Counted from the first letter of the stretch, positions 16,064 to 24,861 are shown. The stretch is DNA of 64,000 nt from Conchiformibius kuhniae DSM 17694 (GCF_000428785.1 NZ_KE386799.1:5690-69689), one strand, 5' to 3'. The notes: a model not told the origin generated them from the letters alone. Made by a program: numbers and translations.

Positions 16064-16756
16064 TCAAATCCCCATCAAAGGCAACAACACGGGAACCAGC
16101 ATCGCCGTCAAAACGCCGTTAAAAATCAAACCCAAGCTGGCATAGGCGGCGAATTTTTTGCTTTTTTCCAGCGAAGCGGCAATCCCCATCGCGTGCGATG
16201 CCGAGCCCATAGACATGCCTTGCGACATCGGTTTGCGCACGGTACTCATCGTCATCATGCGGTAGCCGACCATCTGCCCGACCATGCCCGCCGCAATGAC
16301 GGTGGCGGCGGTAATCGCGGGAATGCCGCCGATGGATTTGGTAATCTCAATCGCAATCGGGTTGGTAACGGATTTCGCCGCCAAACTCAACACCACTTCG
16401 CGTTCCGCGCCCATCAGTTTGGCAATCCACACGGCAGTTACGATGCCGGTGATGCTGCCCGCGCCCTGCGACAATACAATCGGCAGCCATTGTTTGCGGA
16501 TTTTTTCCCAGTTCAGATAAAGCGGTACCGCCAAGCCGACTACGGCAGGTTTTAACCAAAAATCAATCAGCTCCGCCGTTTCGTGGTAAACGGGATAATC
16601 AATGCCGCAGGCTTTTAAGTAGCTGATGACGGCAATGGTGCTGACCACAACGGGATTAAACAGCACGCTGCCCGTGCGCACGCGCAGCAGGTTTGCCGCC
16701 CAATACACGGTAATCGTGAGCCACAGCAAAACAACGGGGTGTTTGAGCATGTCCAT
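16064..16756 (-). CDS. lrgB: LrgB-family membrane protein
   Basis: A 230-aa polytopic membrane protein of the LrgB/CidB family. It shows the hallmark LAAKSVTNPIAIEI segment and the C-terminal SHAMGIAASLE motif typical of these proteins. LrgAB modulates murein hydrolase activity and autolysis in Gram-positives, and pyruvate or metabolite transport has been proposed; the role in Neisseriaceae is not established. It starts one base after lrgA ends and is the last gene of an aminotransferase-lrgA-lrgB operon, convergent with the viperin gene. Confidence 0.92.
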   Translation of the reverse strand: MDMLKHPVVLLWLTITVYWAANLLRVRTGSVLFNPVVVSTIAVISYLKACGIDYPVYHETAELIDFWLKPAVVGLAVPLYLNWEKIRKQWLPIVLSQGAGSITGIVTAVWIAKLMGAEREVVLSLAAKSVTNPIAIEITKSIGGIPAITAATVIAAGMVGQMVGYRMMTMSTVRKPMSQGMSMGSASHAMGIAASLEKSKKFAAYASLGLIFNGVLTAMLVPVLLPLMGI

Positions 16757-16757
16757 A

Positions 16758-17099
16758 TCAACGTTTCCGCAACCATTCGTGGGTTTTGCCGGTAACGAAC
16801 ATCACGGCAAAGGTGCTGATGAGCGTGGCAACGGCGATGGACAACAAATCTTTCGCCACCAAGTCCAGATAACTCATTACCGCCACGCACGGCGGCACGA
16901 GAAACAGGGCAAGATTCGCCATCAGCACGTCCACAAGCTGCATCAGCCACGCCGCTTTCACCCAGCCCGCCTGCAATGCGCCAAACAGGAAAAACATGCC
17001 GATGATGCTGCCCGGAAATTTCAATCCGCTAAAGTAAACAATCGCTTCGCCAATTGCCAAAAAGCCGAATACGATGCTTAATGCGCGAATGGTGTGCAT
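16758..17099 (-). CDS. lrgA: LrgA/CidA-family holin-like membrane protein
   Basis: A 113-aa protein with four predicted membrane helices and the family motif FPGSIIGMFFLF (about 28-39), followed by the PPCVAVM region and a basic C-terminus (HEWLRKR). Such proteins are holin-like partners of LrgB. GAGGA lies eight bases upstream of the ATG. It sits between the aminotransferase (22 bp) and lrgB (1 bp). Confidence 0.92.
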   Translation of the reverse strand: MHTIRALSIVFGFLAIGEAIVYFSGLKFPGSIIGMFFLFGALQAGWVKAAWLMQLVDVLMANLALFLVPPCVAVMSYLDLVAKDLLSIAVATLISTFAVMFVTGKTHEWLRKR

Positions 17100-17121
17100 G
17101 CTGGCTCCTCAATTTAATCGG

Positions 17122-18255
17122 TTACAGTTGGGTAAGGGCGGCGGCGAAGCGGTTGTATGCAGCGTCCACGTCGTGCAGTTTGTCCAAGCCGAACAAGCCG
17201 ATGCGGAAGGTTTGGAAATTTGCGTTTTCGCCGCATTGCAGGGGAACGCCCGCCGCAATTTGCACGCCGTGCGCGGCAAAGGCACTGCCGTTGTGCAGGT
17301 CGGCGCGTCCGCCCGTGTAGGCAACGACCACGCCCGGTGCTTCAAAGCCCGCCGCCGCCACGCTGTCGAAGCCGTGTTGCGCCAACAGGGCGCGGACGCG
17401 CGCGCCCAATTCGGCTTGGCGGGCTTTCAGGGTGTCGAAGCCGGTGTGTGCGGCTTCTTCCAGTGCCAAATGCAAACGGTAGAGTGCATCGGTGGGCGGG
17501 GTGGCGTGGTAGGCGTGTGCGCCGTTTTCAAACGCCGCCATAATCGCCAGCCATTTTTTCAAATCGAGGGCGAAGCTGTCGGAATCGGTGTGTTGAACGC
17601 GTTGGTATGCCGTTTCGTTGAGCAGAACCAAGCCGCAGCAGGGCGGGGCGCTCAAGCCTTTTTGCGGGGCGGAGAGCAAAATGTCGATGCCCGAACCGCG
17701 CATATCGAGCCACATGCAGCCGGAAGCGATGGCATCGATGACCAGCAGTGCGCCGACTGCGTGGGCAGCGTCTGCCAAACGGCGGATGTAGTCGTCGGGG
17801 AGCATCATGCCCGATGCGGTTTCCACATGCGGGGCAAACACGAGCGCGGGGCGGAAGTCGGCGATTTGGGCGCAAACTTCGTCAATCGGGGCGGGGGCGA
17901 ACGGGGCGTTTGCACCGTTGTGAACGGGGCGGGCGGCACACACGCGGGTTTCGGCGGCGAGCTTGCCCTGTTCCAGAATCTGCGTCCAACGGAAGCTGAA
18001 CAAGCCGTTGCGGACAATCAGGCATTTTTGTCCGCGTGCCAACTGGCGGGCAACGGCTTCCATGCCCGAAGTGCCGCTGCCCGGCACGGCGGCGCAGTAG
18101 TCGGCGCGGTAGAGCGATTTGAGCGCGGACGAAACGGCGGCGAGCGCGTGGCGGAATTTGTGCGACATGTGGTTGAGGGCGCGGTCGGTGTACACCACCG
18201 AATATTCCAGCAAACCGTCCGCATCGACTTCGGGGCGGGGCAGAATCAGGGTCAT
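17122..18255 (-). CDS. Class V aminotransferase, alanine-glyoxylate type
   Basis: PLP enzyme of 377 aa. The motif GSGTSGMEAVAR (59-70) binds the cofactor phosphate, DAIASGCMWLDM (174-185) holds the cofactor-contacting Asp, and LLSAPQKGLSAPP places the Schiff-base lysine at Lys199. The family covers alanine-glyoxylate, serine-pyruvate and ureidoglycine aminotransferases; the exact substrate cannot be told. AAGGAGA precedes the ATG. It heads the operon with lrgA-lrgB, a pairing that may hint at glyoxylate or pyruvate metabolism, but this is inference. Confidence 0.88.
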   Translation of the reverse strand: MTLILPRPEVDADGLLEYSVVYTDRALNHMSHKFRHALAAVSSALKSLYRADYCAAVPGSGTSGMEAVARQLARGQKCLIVRNGLFSFRWTQILEQGKLAAETRVCAARPVHNGANAPFAPAPIDEVCAQIADFRPALVFAPHVETASGMMLPDDYIRRLADAAHAVGALLVIDAIASGCMWLDMRGSGIDILLSAPQKGLSAPPCCGLVLLNETAYQRVQHTDSDSFALDLKKWLAIMAAFENGAHAYHATPPTDALYRLHLALEEAAHTGFDTLKARQAELGARVRALLAQHGFDSVAAAGFEAPGVVVAYTGGRADLHNGSAFAAHGVQIAAGVPLQCGENANFQTFRIGLFGLDKLHDVDAAYNRFAAALTQL

Positions 18256-18424
18256 GATTTTTCTCCTTGAACAAGTGTGCCGTGCGGCGAACTATAGCAG
18301 CGTGCGCGCCGTTTGAAAAGAATTGTAAACGCACAAGGCATTTTTCGCGCCGGTTTGCCCGATGAATTTTCAAAAATTTAAACAGTTTAACCGGAAACGG
18401 CATATTCGGGGGGAAAGATAAAGT

Positions 18425-18453
18425 TTGCAAATAGTAATGGTTTGCATTATATT
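18425..18453 (+). promoter_or_regulatory. tonB promoter with overlapping Fur-like site
   Basis: TTGCAA (18425-18430), 17-bp spacer and TATATT (18448-18453). The stretch 18432-18450 matches the 19-bp Fur consensus at about 13 positions when read on the minus strand (ATAATG...CATTA). Iron repression of tonB-exbBD through Fur is established in Neisseria. The predicted transcription start falls on or next to the tonB ATG at 18460. Confidence 0.65.
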
Positions 18454-18459
18454 GTCCGC

Positions 18460-19482
18460 ATGAGACACGAACGCCCCATCAAAATCGGCATTGTTTTGAC
18501 GGTGGGCGCACTGCATGCGGGCTTGCTCGCGCTGATGTGGTCGCCCGCGCCGCCGAAAAAGCCGGTTGAAGCCGAACAACTGACCTTTGTGGATTTGGAC
18601 GCGGCGCCGGGCTTTGCCGACGGCGCGGACGGCGCACCTGCCGCCGCCGATGCCGCCCCGCCCCCCGCCGCGCCGCCGCCTCCGCCCAAACCCAAACCGC
18701 CCGAGCGCAAACCCGACCCCCCGAAAAAGCCCGAACCCAAGCCCAAACCTGTCGAACAGCCGAAAATCAAAGCGGTTGAAAAAGCACAGGCGAAAGCCGA
18801 TTTGCGCCAGCCCGACACCGAACCCCCGAAAAAGCCCGAACGCAAACCCGACCCGCCCAAACCCAAACCGAGCGAGCCGGAGAAAAAAGCCCCCGAAACC
18901 AAGCCCGAGCCGAAAAAAGCCGAGCCGGAGCAAAAGCCTGAAGCCAAAGCCGCAGACGACAAGCCCGCAGGGCTCAAAGCCCCGCCGCGCCGCAGCGATG
19001 ATGTGGGCGAAGGCAAAGCCGGTTCGCAAGGCAAAAGCGGCAAAGAAGCCGGTGCCGGACGCAGCAGCGCGGGCGGACAAGGGCGCACGGACGGCGGCGG
19101 CGGCAGCGACCCCAACAGCAAAGCCCCCGGCAACGGTGCGGGCAAGCGCGGCGGCGACCCCGAAAAACCCGCAGGCAACCCCAACAATACCGGCAGCAAG
19201 CCCTCCGGCGGCACGGTAAACGGCGGCTACACCCGCCCGCCCAAGCTCAACTACCCCGCCCAAGCCGAAGCAGAAGGCATCGAAGGCTCGGTGAAAGTCA
19301 AATTTGTAGTGGAAGCAAGCGGCAAAGTCAGCGATGTGGACGTCATCGGCGGCAGCACCCGCGACCCCAGCTTGGTGCGCGAATGCAAACGCGCCGTCAA
19401 AAGCGGCGGCTACCGCCCCAACAGCGAAGGCGGCGCACCGCAGCGCACCGTGTTCAACACCACCTGCAACTTCACCCTGTGA
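18460..19482 (+). CDS. tonB: Energy transducer TonB
   Basis: Periplasm-spanning protein that passes proton-motive energy from ExbBD to outer-membrane iron receptors. The 340-aa product has one N-terminal membrane helix (about 10-28), a long Pro/Lys/Glu-rich spacer (about 60-170), a Gly/Asn-rich segment, and a C-terminal TonB domain from about residue 250 (YPAQAEAEGIEGSVKVKFVV). It is longer than E. coli TonB because of the spacer. ATG 18460 is used; upstream TTG 18442 is in frame but has no ribosome site and lies in the promoter. No Shine-Dalgarno precedes the ATG. First gene of tonB-exbB-exbD. Confidence 0.95.
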   Translation: MRHERPIKIGIVLTVGALHAGLLALMWSPAPPKKPVEAEQLTFVDLDAAPGFADGADGAPAAADAAPPPAAPPPPPKPKPPERKPDPPKKPEPKPKPVEQPKIKAVEKAQAKADLRQPDTEPPKKPERKPDPPKPKPSEPEKKAPETKPEPKKAEPEQKPEAKAADDKPAGLKAPPRRSDDVGEGKAGSQGKSGKEAGAGRSSAGGQGRTDGGGGSDPNSKAPGNGAGKRGGDPEKPAGNPNNTGSKPSGGTVNGGYTRPPKLNYPAQAEAEGIEGSVKVKFVVEASGKVSDVDVIGGSTRDPSLVRECKRAVKSGGYRPNSEGGAPQRTVFNTTCNFTL

Positions 19483-19527
19483 TGCCGTTGGGTTTTTTAG
19501 ATTTTTGTTTTTATAAAAGGAATTGTG

Positions 19528-20220
19528 ATGAATTTAGGTTTGATGTTCAAAAGCGGCGACCCCGTTTTAATCGGCGTATCGGTGCTGCTGGTGCTGATGA
19601 GCACCGCCACATGGGTTTTGATTGCATGGCGTTTCGTCAAAATGCACCATGCCCGCAAAAGCAGCCGCGTGGCTTATGAAGCCGTGCGCCGCGCCGAATC
19701 GCTCGATTTGGCGGAAAGCTATGCCAAACAATACGACTCGCCCATCAGCGAACTGGTGGTCGATGCCGTTGCCGCCAACCGCCGCTATGCCGAAAGCCAG
19801 CAAACCATGCTTTCCGCCAGCCTGCCGAAAAACCAATTTTTGGAACGCGAAATCAGCCACAGCCTGAGCAAAATCCTCAACCGCTATGACGGCGGTTTGA
19901 GCGTGTTGGCATCGGTGGGCGCAACCGCCCCGTTTATCGGGCTGCTCGGCACCGTGTGGGGCATCTACCACGCCCTGATTAACATCACCGCAAGCGGACA
20001 AATGAGCATTGCCGCCGTAGCAGGGCCCATCGGCGAAGCGTTGGTGGCAACGGCATTCGGCTTGTTTGTGGCGATTCCCGCCGTGTTGGGTTACAACTAC
20101 TTCACCCGTGCCAACAAAACCTTCTCGCGCTACATGCACGGCTTTGCCCACGACATGCACCTGTACCTGCTCAACGACAAAAGTCAGGCACAGCAGCAAA
20201 ACAGCAAAAACAAAAAATAA
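19528..20220 (+). CDS. exbB: Biopolymer transport protein ExbB
   Basis: Inner-membrane pentamer-forming part of the ExbBD proton channel that powers TonB. The 230-aa protein has three predicted helices: about 12-32, 125-150 and 165-190, with the conserved APFIGLLGTVWGIYHA segment. Start ATG 19528 has AAAAGGA six bases upstream; the GTG three bases earlier is less well spaced. It lies 45 bp after tonB and 9 bp before exbD. Confidence 0.96.
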   Translation: MNLGLMFKSGDPVLIGVSVLLVLMSTATWVLIAWRFVKMHHARKSSRVAYEAVRRAESLDLAESYAKQYDSPISELVVDAVAANRRYAESQQTMLSASLPKNQFLEREISHSLSKILNRYDGGLSVLASVGATAPFIGLLGTVWGIYHALINITASGQMSIAAVAGPIGEALVATAFGLFVAIPAVLGYNYFTRANKTFSRYMHGFAHDMHLYLLNDKSQAQQQNSKNKK

Positions 20221-20229
20221 GGAGGCGAT

Positions 20230-20673
20230 ATGGCGTTTTCGACAAACGGCGGCGATGAAGACACCCCGATGGCAGACATCAACGTAACCCCCTTGGTGGA
20301 CGTGATGCTGGTGTTGCTGATTGTGTTTATGATTACCATGCCCGTGCTGACGCATTCCATTCCTTTGGAACTGCCCGTTACTTCGCAGAAAAAAGACGAA
20401 CCGCCCAAGCAGGACGTCAAACCCCTGACCATCGCCATCGACAAAGACGGCGCCTACCGCGTGGGCGCGGAATCGCAAGATGCGGTGGACTTGGACACGG
20501 TCAAGCGCAGCCTGATGGAAGTGGCGAAAGACAAACCCGATACCATTGTCGCCATTTCCGCCGACAAAGAAGTGCCTTACGATTTTGTCGCGCAGGTGCT
20601 GGATGCGGCACGGGACGCAAAGCTGGCGAAAATCGGCTTCGTTACCAAAGTGGAGCAGCAAGCGGGCGAGTAA
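20230..20673 (+). CDS. exbD: Biopolymer transport protein ExbD
   Basis: Bitopic 147-aa partner of ExbB. The N-terminus MADINVTPLVDVMLVLLIVF carries the membrane helix with the essential proton-handling Asp (in PLVDVML), followed by a periplasmic domain (about 45-147). A GGAGG ribosome site precedes the ATG. The operon ends at the terminator 20694-20717. Confidence 0.96.
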   Translation: MAFSTNGGDEDTPMADINVTPLVDVMLVLLIVFMITMPVLTHSIPLELPVTSQKKDEPPKQDVKPLTIAIDKDGAYRVGAESQDAVDLDTVKRSLMEVAKDKPDTIVAISADKEVPYDFVAQVLDAARDAKLAKIGFVTKVEQQAGE

Positions 20674-20693
20674 AGCGCGTTTGCCCCACCGAC

Positions 20694-20717
20694 AACCCGC
20701 CCTGTGGCGGGTTTTTT
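20694..20717 (+). terminator. Terminator of tonB-exbB-exbD
   Basis: AACCCGCC / GGCGGGTT stem with a 4-nt loop, then a T run. A DNA uptake sequence follows at 20727. Confidence 0.88.
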
Positions 20718-20871
20718 GCGGTGTTCAGGCTGCCTGAAATCCGCTACAATCCTGTTCTTTGTTTCAACACACAGGGTTGCACATAAAGCTCAATGCCATG
20801 TGTCGTCCTGATTCGGGACAGGGTTACGTCCTGCCCGAATAAAAGCTGATTTTACCGCAAAAGGAATTTTG

Positions 20872-21990
20872 ATGAACACGGCAATTATGGAAACCGAAAT
20901 CGTCAATCAATTACACAACACCTTGAACGATTTGGCACAACGCAATCAAGAAATTCGCAACTATCTGGATTATCAGGGCAAAAAAGAGCGTTTGGAAGAA
21001 GTGGTCGGGCTTTCCGAAGACCCCGAACTCTGGAACGACCCCAAACGCGCCCAAGAAATCGGCAAAGAACGCAAAATGCTCGAAGGCGTGGTGCTGACGC
21101 TGGACGCGATTGAAAACGGCATCGCCGACAACCGCGAACTGATTGAAATGGTGGTGGAAGAAAACGATGCCGAAGGCTTCGCCGCGATTCAGGCAGATGT
21201 GGCGGATTTGGAAGCGAAAATGGCGGATTTGGAATTCAAACGCATGTTCAACCAGCCTGCGGACGGCAACAACTGCTTTATCGACATCACCGCCGGCGCG
21301 GGCGGCACGGAAGCGGAAGACTGGGCGGGCATGCTGTTGCGCATGTATTCGCGTTATGCCGATGCCAAAGGCTTCAAAGTAGAAATTTTGGAAGAAGACG
21401 AAGGCGAAATCGCCGGCATCAACCGCGCCACCGTCAAACTGGAAGGCGAATACGCCTACGGGCTGCTGCGTACCGAAACCGGCATTCACCGTTTGGTGCG
21501 CCATTCGCCCTTTGATTCCAATAACAAACGCCACACTTCGTTTGCCTCGGTGTTCGTCTATCCCGAAGTGGACGACAGCTTTGAAATCACCATCAACCCC
21601 GCCGATTTGCGTACCGACACCTACCGCGCATCGGGTGCGGGCGGACAGCACATCAACAAAACCGATTCCGCCGTGCGCATCACCCACGAGCCAACCGGCA
21701 TCGTGGTGCAATGCCAAAACAGCCGTTCCCAACACGAAAACCGCGCCGCCGCCATGGACATGCTCAAATCCAAGCTGTTTGAATTGGAAATGCGCAAGCG
21801 CAACGAAGAAAAACAGGCTTTGGAAGACGGCAAGTCCGATGTGGGCTGGGGACACCAAATCCGTTCCTATGTCTTGGATTCTTCACGGATTAAAGACCTG
21901 CGTACCGGCTACGAAGTAGGCAACACCAAAGCCGTGTTGGACGGCGATTTAGACGGCTTTATTGAAGCCAGCTTGAAGCAGGGCGTTTGA
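20872..21990 (+). CDS. prfB: Peptide chain release factor 2
   Basis: Recognises UGA and UAA stop codons and triggers peptide release. The 372-aa protein has the SPF tripeptide (RLVRHSPFDS) for stop-codon reading and the catalytic GGQ in SGAGGQHINKTDSAVR. It is encoded in a single frame: the region RNYLDYQGKKERLEE, where E. coli prfB has its UGA-dependent +1 frameshift, reads straight through (CTG GAT). So the classical autoregulatory frameshift is absent. ATG 20872 has AAAAGGA six bases upstream. Monocistronic or joined with the next small gene. Confidence 0.97.
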   Translation: MNTAIMETEIVNQLHNTLNDLAQRNQEIRNYLDYQGKKERLEEVVGLSEDPELWNDPKRAQEIGKERKMLEGVVLTLDAIENGIADNRELIEMVVEENDAEGFAAIQADVADLEAKMADLEFKRMFNQPADGNNCFIDITAGAGGTEAEDWAGMLLRMYSRYADAKGFKVEILEEDEGEIAGINRATVKLEGEYAYGLLRTETGIHRLVRHSPFDSNNKRHTSFASVFVYPEVDDSFEITINPADLRTDTYRASGAGGQHINKTDSAVRITHEPTGIVVQCQNSRSQHENRAAAMDMLKSKLFELEMRKRNEEKQALEDGKSDVGWGHQIRSYVLDSSRIKDLRTGYEVGNTKAVLDGDLDGFIEASLKQGV

Positions 21991-22015
21991 TTTTCAGGCT
22001 GCCTGAAAGAAAACC

Positions 22016-22357
22016 ATGTTTGAATGGATTGTTTTGCCGCTTGTAATGTTCGGCGTGGGGTGGGCGATGCTGTATTGGCTCAACTCGCGCCAATGGCTGC
22101 TGGCGTTGTTGTTGCTGCCTTTGGCGGTGGCGGGTGTGGCGGTGATGCAGACCGGCGAAGTAGGCATGGGATTGGCGGCTTATTTTTTAAGCGTTTGCGC
22201 CATCGGTTTTCCCTATGCTGCATTGGCACACAGCTTTTTCGGCTTGGGCGACTTACTGCTTCGGCAGGAACATTTTGACTATCTGGATATTTTTGAACAC
22301 GACATCGCCGATTTATGGCGCGACCCGCAGCCGATGATGCGGCGCAAAACCCAATAA
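22016..22357 (+). CDS. Small membrane protein of unknown function
   Basis: A 113-aa protein with three to four hydrophobic helices in the first 80 residues (about 5-20, 28-45, 52-78) and a charged C-terminal tail rich in Asp/Glu/Arg. No family was recognised. It lies 25 bp after prfB, with a DNA uptake sequence in the gap, and 13 bp before the DedA gene, so it is probably read together with them. The ribosome site is weak (GAAAGAAA). Codon use fits the chromosome. Confidence 0.75.
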   Translation: MFEWIVLPLVMFGVGWAMLYWLNSRQWLLALLLLPLAVAGVAVMQTGEVGMGLAAYFLSVCAIGFPYAALAHSFFGLGDLLLRQEHFDYLDIFEHDIADLWRDPQPMMRRKTQ

Positions 22358-22370
22358 AATAAGGAACAAC

Positions 22371-23018
22371 ATGATAGCCGAACTGATGGATTTTATCCTG
22401 CACATCGACAAACACTTGGCGGCACTGTCGGCACAATACGGCGTGTGGCTGTATGTGATTTTGTTTGTCATTGTGTTTTGCGAAACGGGGCTGGTGGTTA
22501 CGCCGTTTCTGCCCGGTGATTCGCTGCTGTTTGCGGCGGGCGCGGTGGCGGCGGCATCGGGCGGCGCCTTAAACGTCCACATCATCGTGGCGGTGCTGCT
22601 GGTGGCGGCGATTGTCGGCGATGCGGTGAATTTCGCCATCGGCAAATATTTCGGCGAAAAACTGTTTGCCAAGCCCGATTCCAAAATCTTCAAACGCGAA
22701 TATTTGCACAAAACCCATGCCTTTTACGAAAAATACGGCGGCAAAACCATTATTTTGGCGCGGTTTGTGCCGATTGTGCGTACGTTTGCGCCGTTTGTGG
22801 CGGGCATGGGCAAGATGGATTACGCGCAATTTATCCGCTACAACATCATCGGCGCGTTGGCGTGGGTGCTGGGTTTGACCTATATCGGCTACGGCTTCGG
22901 CAACCTGCCGTTTGTTAAGGACAATTTCGGCAAAGTGGTGTTGGGGATTATTGTGGTGTCGGTGCTGCCGATGGCGTATGAAATCGTTAAGAATTATTGG
23001 GCGAAACGCAAACCGTAG
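22371..23018 (+). CDS. DedA-family membrane protein
   Basis: A 215-aa inner-membrane protein of the DedA/VTT superfamily, members of which act as proton-dependent transporters or lipid (undecaprenyl phosphate, PE) flippases. The family signatures are present: FCETGLVVTPFLPGDSLLF with the key Glu, and ARFVPIVRTFAPFVAG with the essential Arg pair. About five helices. AAGGA lies seven bases upstream of the ATG. The stop codon TAG (23016-23018) is formed by the TA-flanked end of a MITE-like repeat. Confidence 0.93.
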   Translation: MIAELMDFILHIDKHLAALSAQYGVWLYVILFVIVFCETGLVVTPFLPGDSLLFAAGAVAAASGGALNVHIIVAVLLVAAIVGDAVNFAIGKYFGEKLFAKPDSKIFKREYLHKTHAFYEKYGGKTIILARFVPIVRTFAPFVAGMGKMDYAQFIRYNIIGALAWVLGLTYIGYGFGNLPFVKDNFGKVVLGIIVVSVLPMAYEIVKNYWAKRKP

Positions 23019-23110
23019 GGCGTGTCATCAATTAACCGAAAAAATGCTGCACCGTCATTCCCGCGCCGGCGGAAATCCAAAACAAATTTCAAAAGATGAT
23101 GCGTGATGCG
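23016..23110 (+). repeat. MITE-like element a (partial)
   Basis: Left terminus TAGGGCGTGTCATCAATT (one substitution from copy f beyond this point), then GCACCGTCATTCCCGCG leading to a degenerate dRS3 palindrome. The right end is decayed (GATGATGCGTGATGCGCC). Its TA end makes the DedA stop codon. Confidence 0.75.
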
Positions 23111-23120
23111 CCGCCAACAA

Positions 23121-23147
23121 AAAAACACCGCCCGATGGCGGTGTTTT
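23121..23147. terminator. Bidirectional terminator
   Basis: AAACACCGCC / GGCGGTGTTT pair around a short loop; A run on the left and T-rich DNA on the right. It serves the DedA gene and the convergent VOC-protein gene. Confidence 0.8.
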
Positions 23148-23160
23148 GATTTTGCCGTTT

Positions 23161-23598
23161 TCAGGCGGGGCGGATGCCGAGCCTTTGCGAAAAGCGCAGC
23201 AGGTAGCCGTCCGGGTCTTGTGCCACAAATTGTTTGACGCCGGTTTGGTTGTTGCCGGTGGCATGCCATTTTTCTTCCATCGGCAAAAACAGGGCAGGGT
23301 GCGCGGCAAAACGGGCATACAGCGTGTCGATGTCGCGCACGCTGATTTGCAAACTGATGCCGCGCCCGAAAGGATAATCCGGCTTGCCCGCCGCAACATC
23401 GGGCGCAACGCCCGCCTGCTCCAGCATCAGTTCGGCACTGTCGCGCTGAAGATAGGCAAAATGCCCGTCCGCACGTTGGTAGAGAATGTGAAAACCGCAC
23501 AGGCAGCAGTAAAAATCCAAGCTGGCGGACAATTCGCACACCAATAATTCGGGAACGAGTGCGGGCGCGGACGGGGTGGGCAGGCTGTCGATTTGCAT
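23161..23598 (-). CDS. VOC (glyoxalase/bleomycin-resistance fold) protein
   Basis: A 145-aa cytoplasmic protein with the two-beta-alpha-beta-module VOC fold: ELLVCELSASLDFYCCLCGF at the start, and VAQDPDGYLLRFSQRLG at the end, the latter carrying the usual DPDGY metal-side motif. Members bind metals or small toxins such as bleomycin or methylglyoxal adducts; the actual substrate is unknown. It starts six bases after fbaA ends, so it is the second gene of an fbaA operon. Confidence 0.85.
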   Translation of the reverse strand: MQIDSLPTPSAPALVPELLVCELSASLDFYCCLCGFHILYQRADGHFAYLQRDSAELMLEQAGVAPDVAAGKPDYPFGRGISLQISVRDIDTLYARFAAHPALFLPMEEKWHATGNNQTGVKQFVAQDPDGYLLRFSQRLGIRPA

Positions 23599-23603
23599 GG
23601 CGT

Positions 23604-24671
23604 TTAGCGGACGATTTGTTGCGCCAACTCGCCCGCAGCGTATTTCGCCGCCATTTTGTCCAGCGACACGGGCTTGATTTTGCCCGCCATGCCCTCGCAG
23701 CCGAATGCGCGGTAACGGTCAAGACAGATTTGCTTCATGGCTTTCACGCTTTCGCCCAAGTATTTGCGCGGGTCAAACTCGGCGGGGTGCTGCGCCATAT
23801 AGCGGCGTATGGCGCCTGTTGAAGCGAGGCGCAAATCGGTGTCGATATTGACTTTGCGCACGCCGTGTTTGATGCCCTCGATGATTTCTTCTACGGGAAC
23901 GCCGTAGGTTTCGCCGATGTTGCCGCCGAATTCGTTGATGATTTCCAACCATTCCTGCGGCACGGAGCTGGAGCCGTGCATCACGATATGCGTGTTCGGC
24001 AGGGCGGTGTGGATTTCCTTGATGCGGTCAATCCGCAAAACGTCGCCGGTGGGCTTGCGGCTGAATTTGTATGCGCCGTGGCTGGTGCCGATGGCAATCG
24101 CCAGCGCGTCCACGCCGGTATCCTGCACGAAGCGCACTGCGTCTTCCACGCTGGTAAGCATTTGGTCGTGGCTGAGTTTGCCGACCGCGCCGATGCCGTC
24201 TTCCTCGCCCGCTTCGCCGGTTTCCAGATTGCCCAACACGCCGATTTCGCCTTCCACCGACACGCCGCAGGCATGGGAAAAGGCAACGGTGCGGCGGGTA
24301 ACGTCCACATTATATTCGTAATCGGCGGGGGTTTTGCCGTCTTCCATCAGCGAGCCGTCCATCATCACCGAGCTGAAGCCGAGCTGAATGGCGCGTTGGC
24401 ATACATCGGGGGAAGTGCCGTGGTCTTGGTGCATCACCACAGGAATGTGCGGAAATTCTTCCACCGCCGCCAAAATCAGGTGGCGCAGGAAAGGTGCGCC
24501 CGCGTATTTGCGCGCGCCTGCCGATGCCTGCACAATCACGGGCGAATCGACTTCGTTGGCGGCTTCCATAATGGCGCGCATTTGTTCCAGATTATTGACG
24601 TTGAACGCGGGCAGGCCGTAGCCGTGTTCGGCGGCGTGGTCAAGCAGTTGGCGCATGGATACGAGTGCCAT
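23604..24671 (-). CDS. fbaA: Class II fructose-1,6-bisphosphate aldolase
   Basis: Zinc-dependent glycolytic/gluconeogenic aldolase. The 355-aa protein shows the zinc ligands in VVMHQDHG (about 80-87), the VSVEGEIGVLG segment, IGTSHGAYKF, and the phosphate-binding MHGSSSVPQEW and KVNIDTDLRLA motifs. This is the longer class IIB-like subtype seen in Neisseria. AAGGAG precedes the ATG. It is followed immediately by the VOC gene. Confidence 0.96.
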   Translation of the reverse strand: MALVSMRQLLDHAAEHGYGLPAFNVNNLEQMRAIMEAANEVDSPVIVQASAGARKYAGAPFLRHLILAAVEEFPHIPVVMHQDHGTSPDVCQRAIQLGFSSVMMDGSLMEDGKTPADYEYNVDVTRRTVAFSHACGVSVEGEIGVLGNLETGEAGEEDGIGAVGKLSHDQMLTSVEDAVRFVQDTGVDALAIAIGTSHGAYKFSRKPTGDVLRIDRIKEIHTALPNTHIVMHGSSSVPQEWLEIINEFGGNIGETYGVPVEEIIEGIKHGVRKVNIDTDLRLASTGAIRRYMAQHPAEFDPRKYLGESVKAMKQICLDRYRAFGCEGMAGKIKPVSLDKMAAKYAAGELAQQIVR

Positions 24672-24861
24672 GATTTTGCTCCTTGTAATATTTTGTAGCG
24701 TGAAACGGGCGCATTATAGCAGGGATTGGACGGGGATTGGGGACGGGCTTGGGCAGTCTGCACGGCGCATCGGCAAGGCATTTTGTCTGTTGGGTAAATC
24801 TTGCCAAGACAATGTGAACATGGTAGGGTAAAACGGTGTGATGCGATGCACGGAGTGTGTG

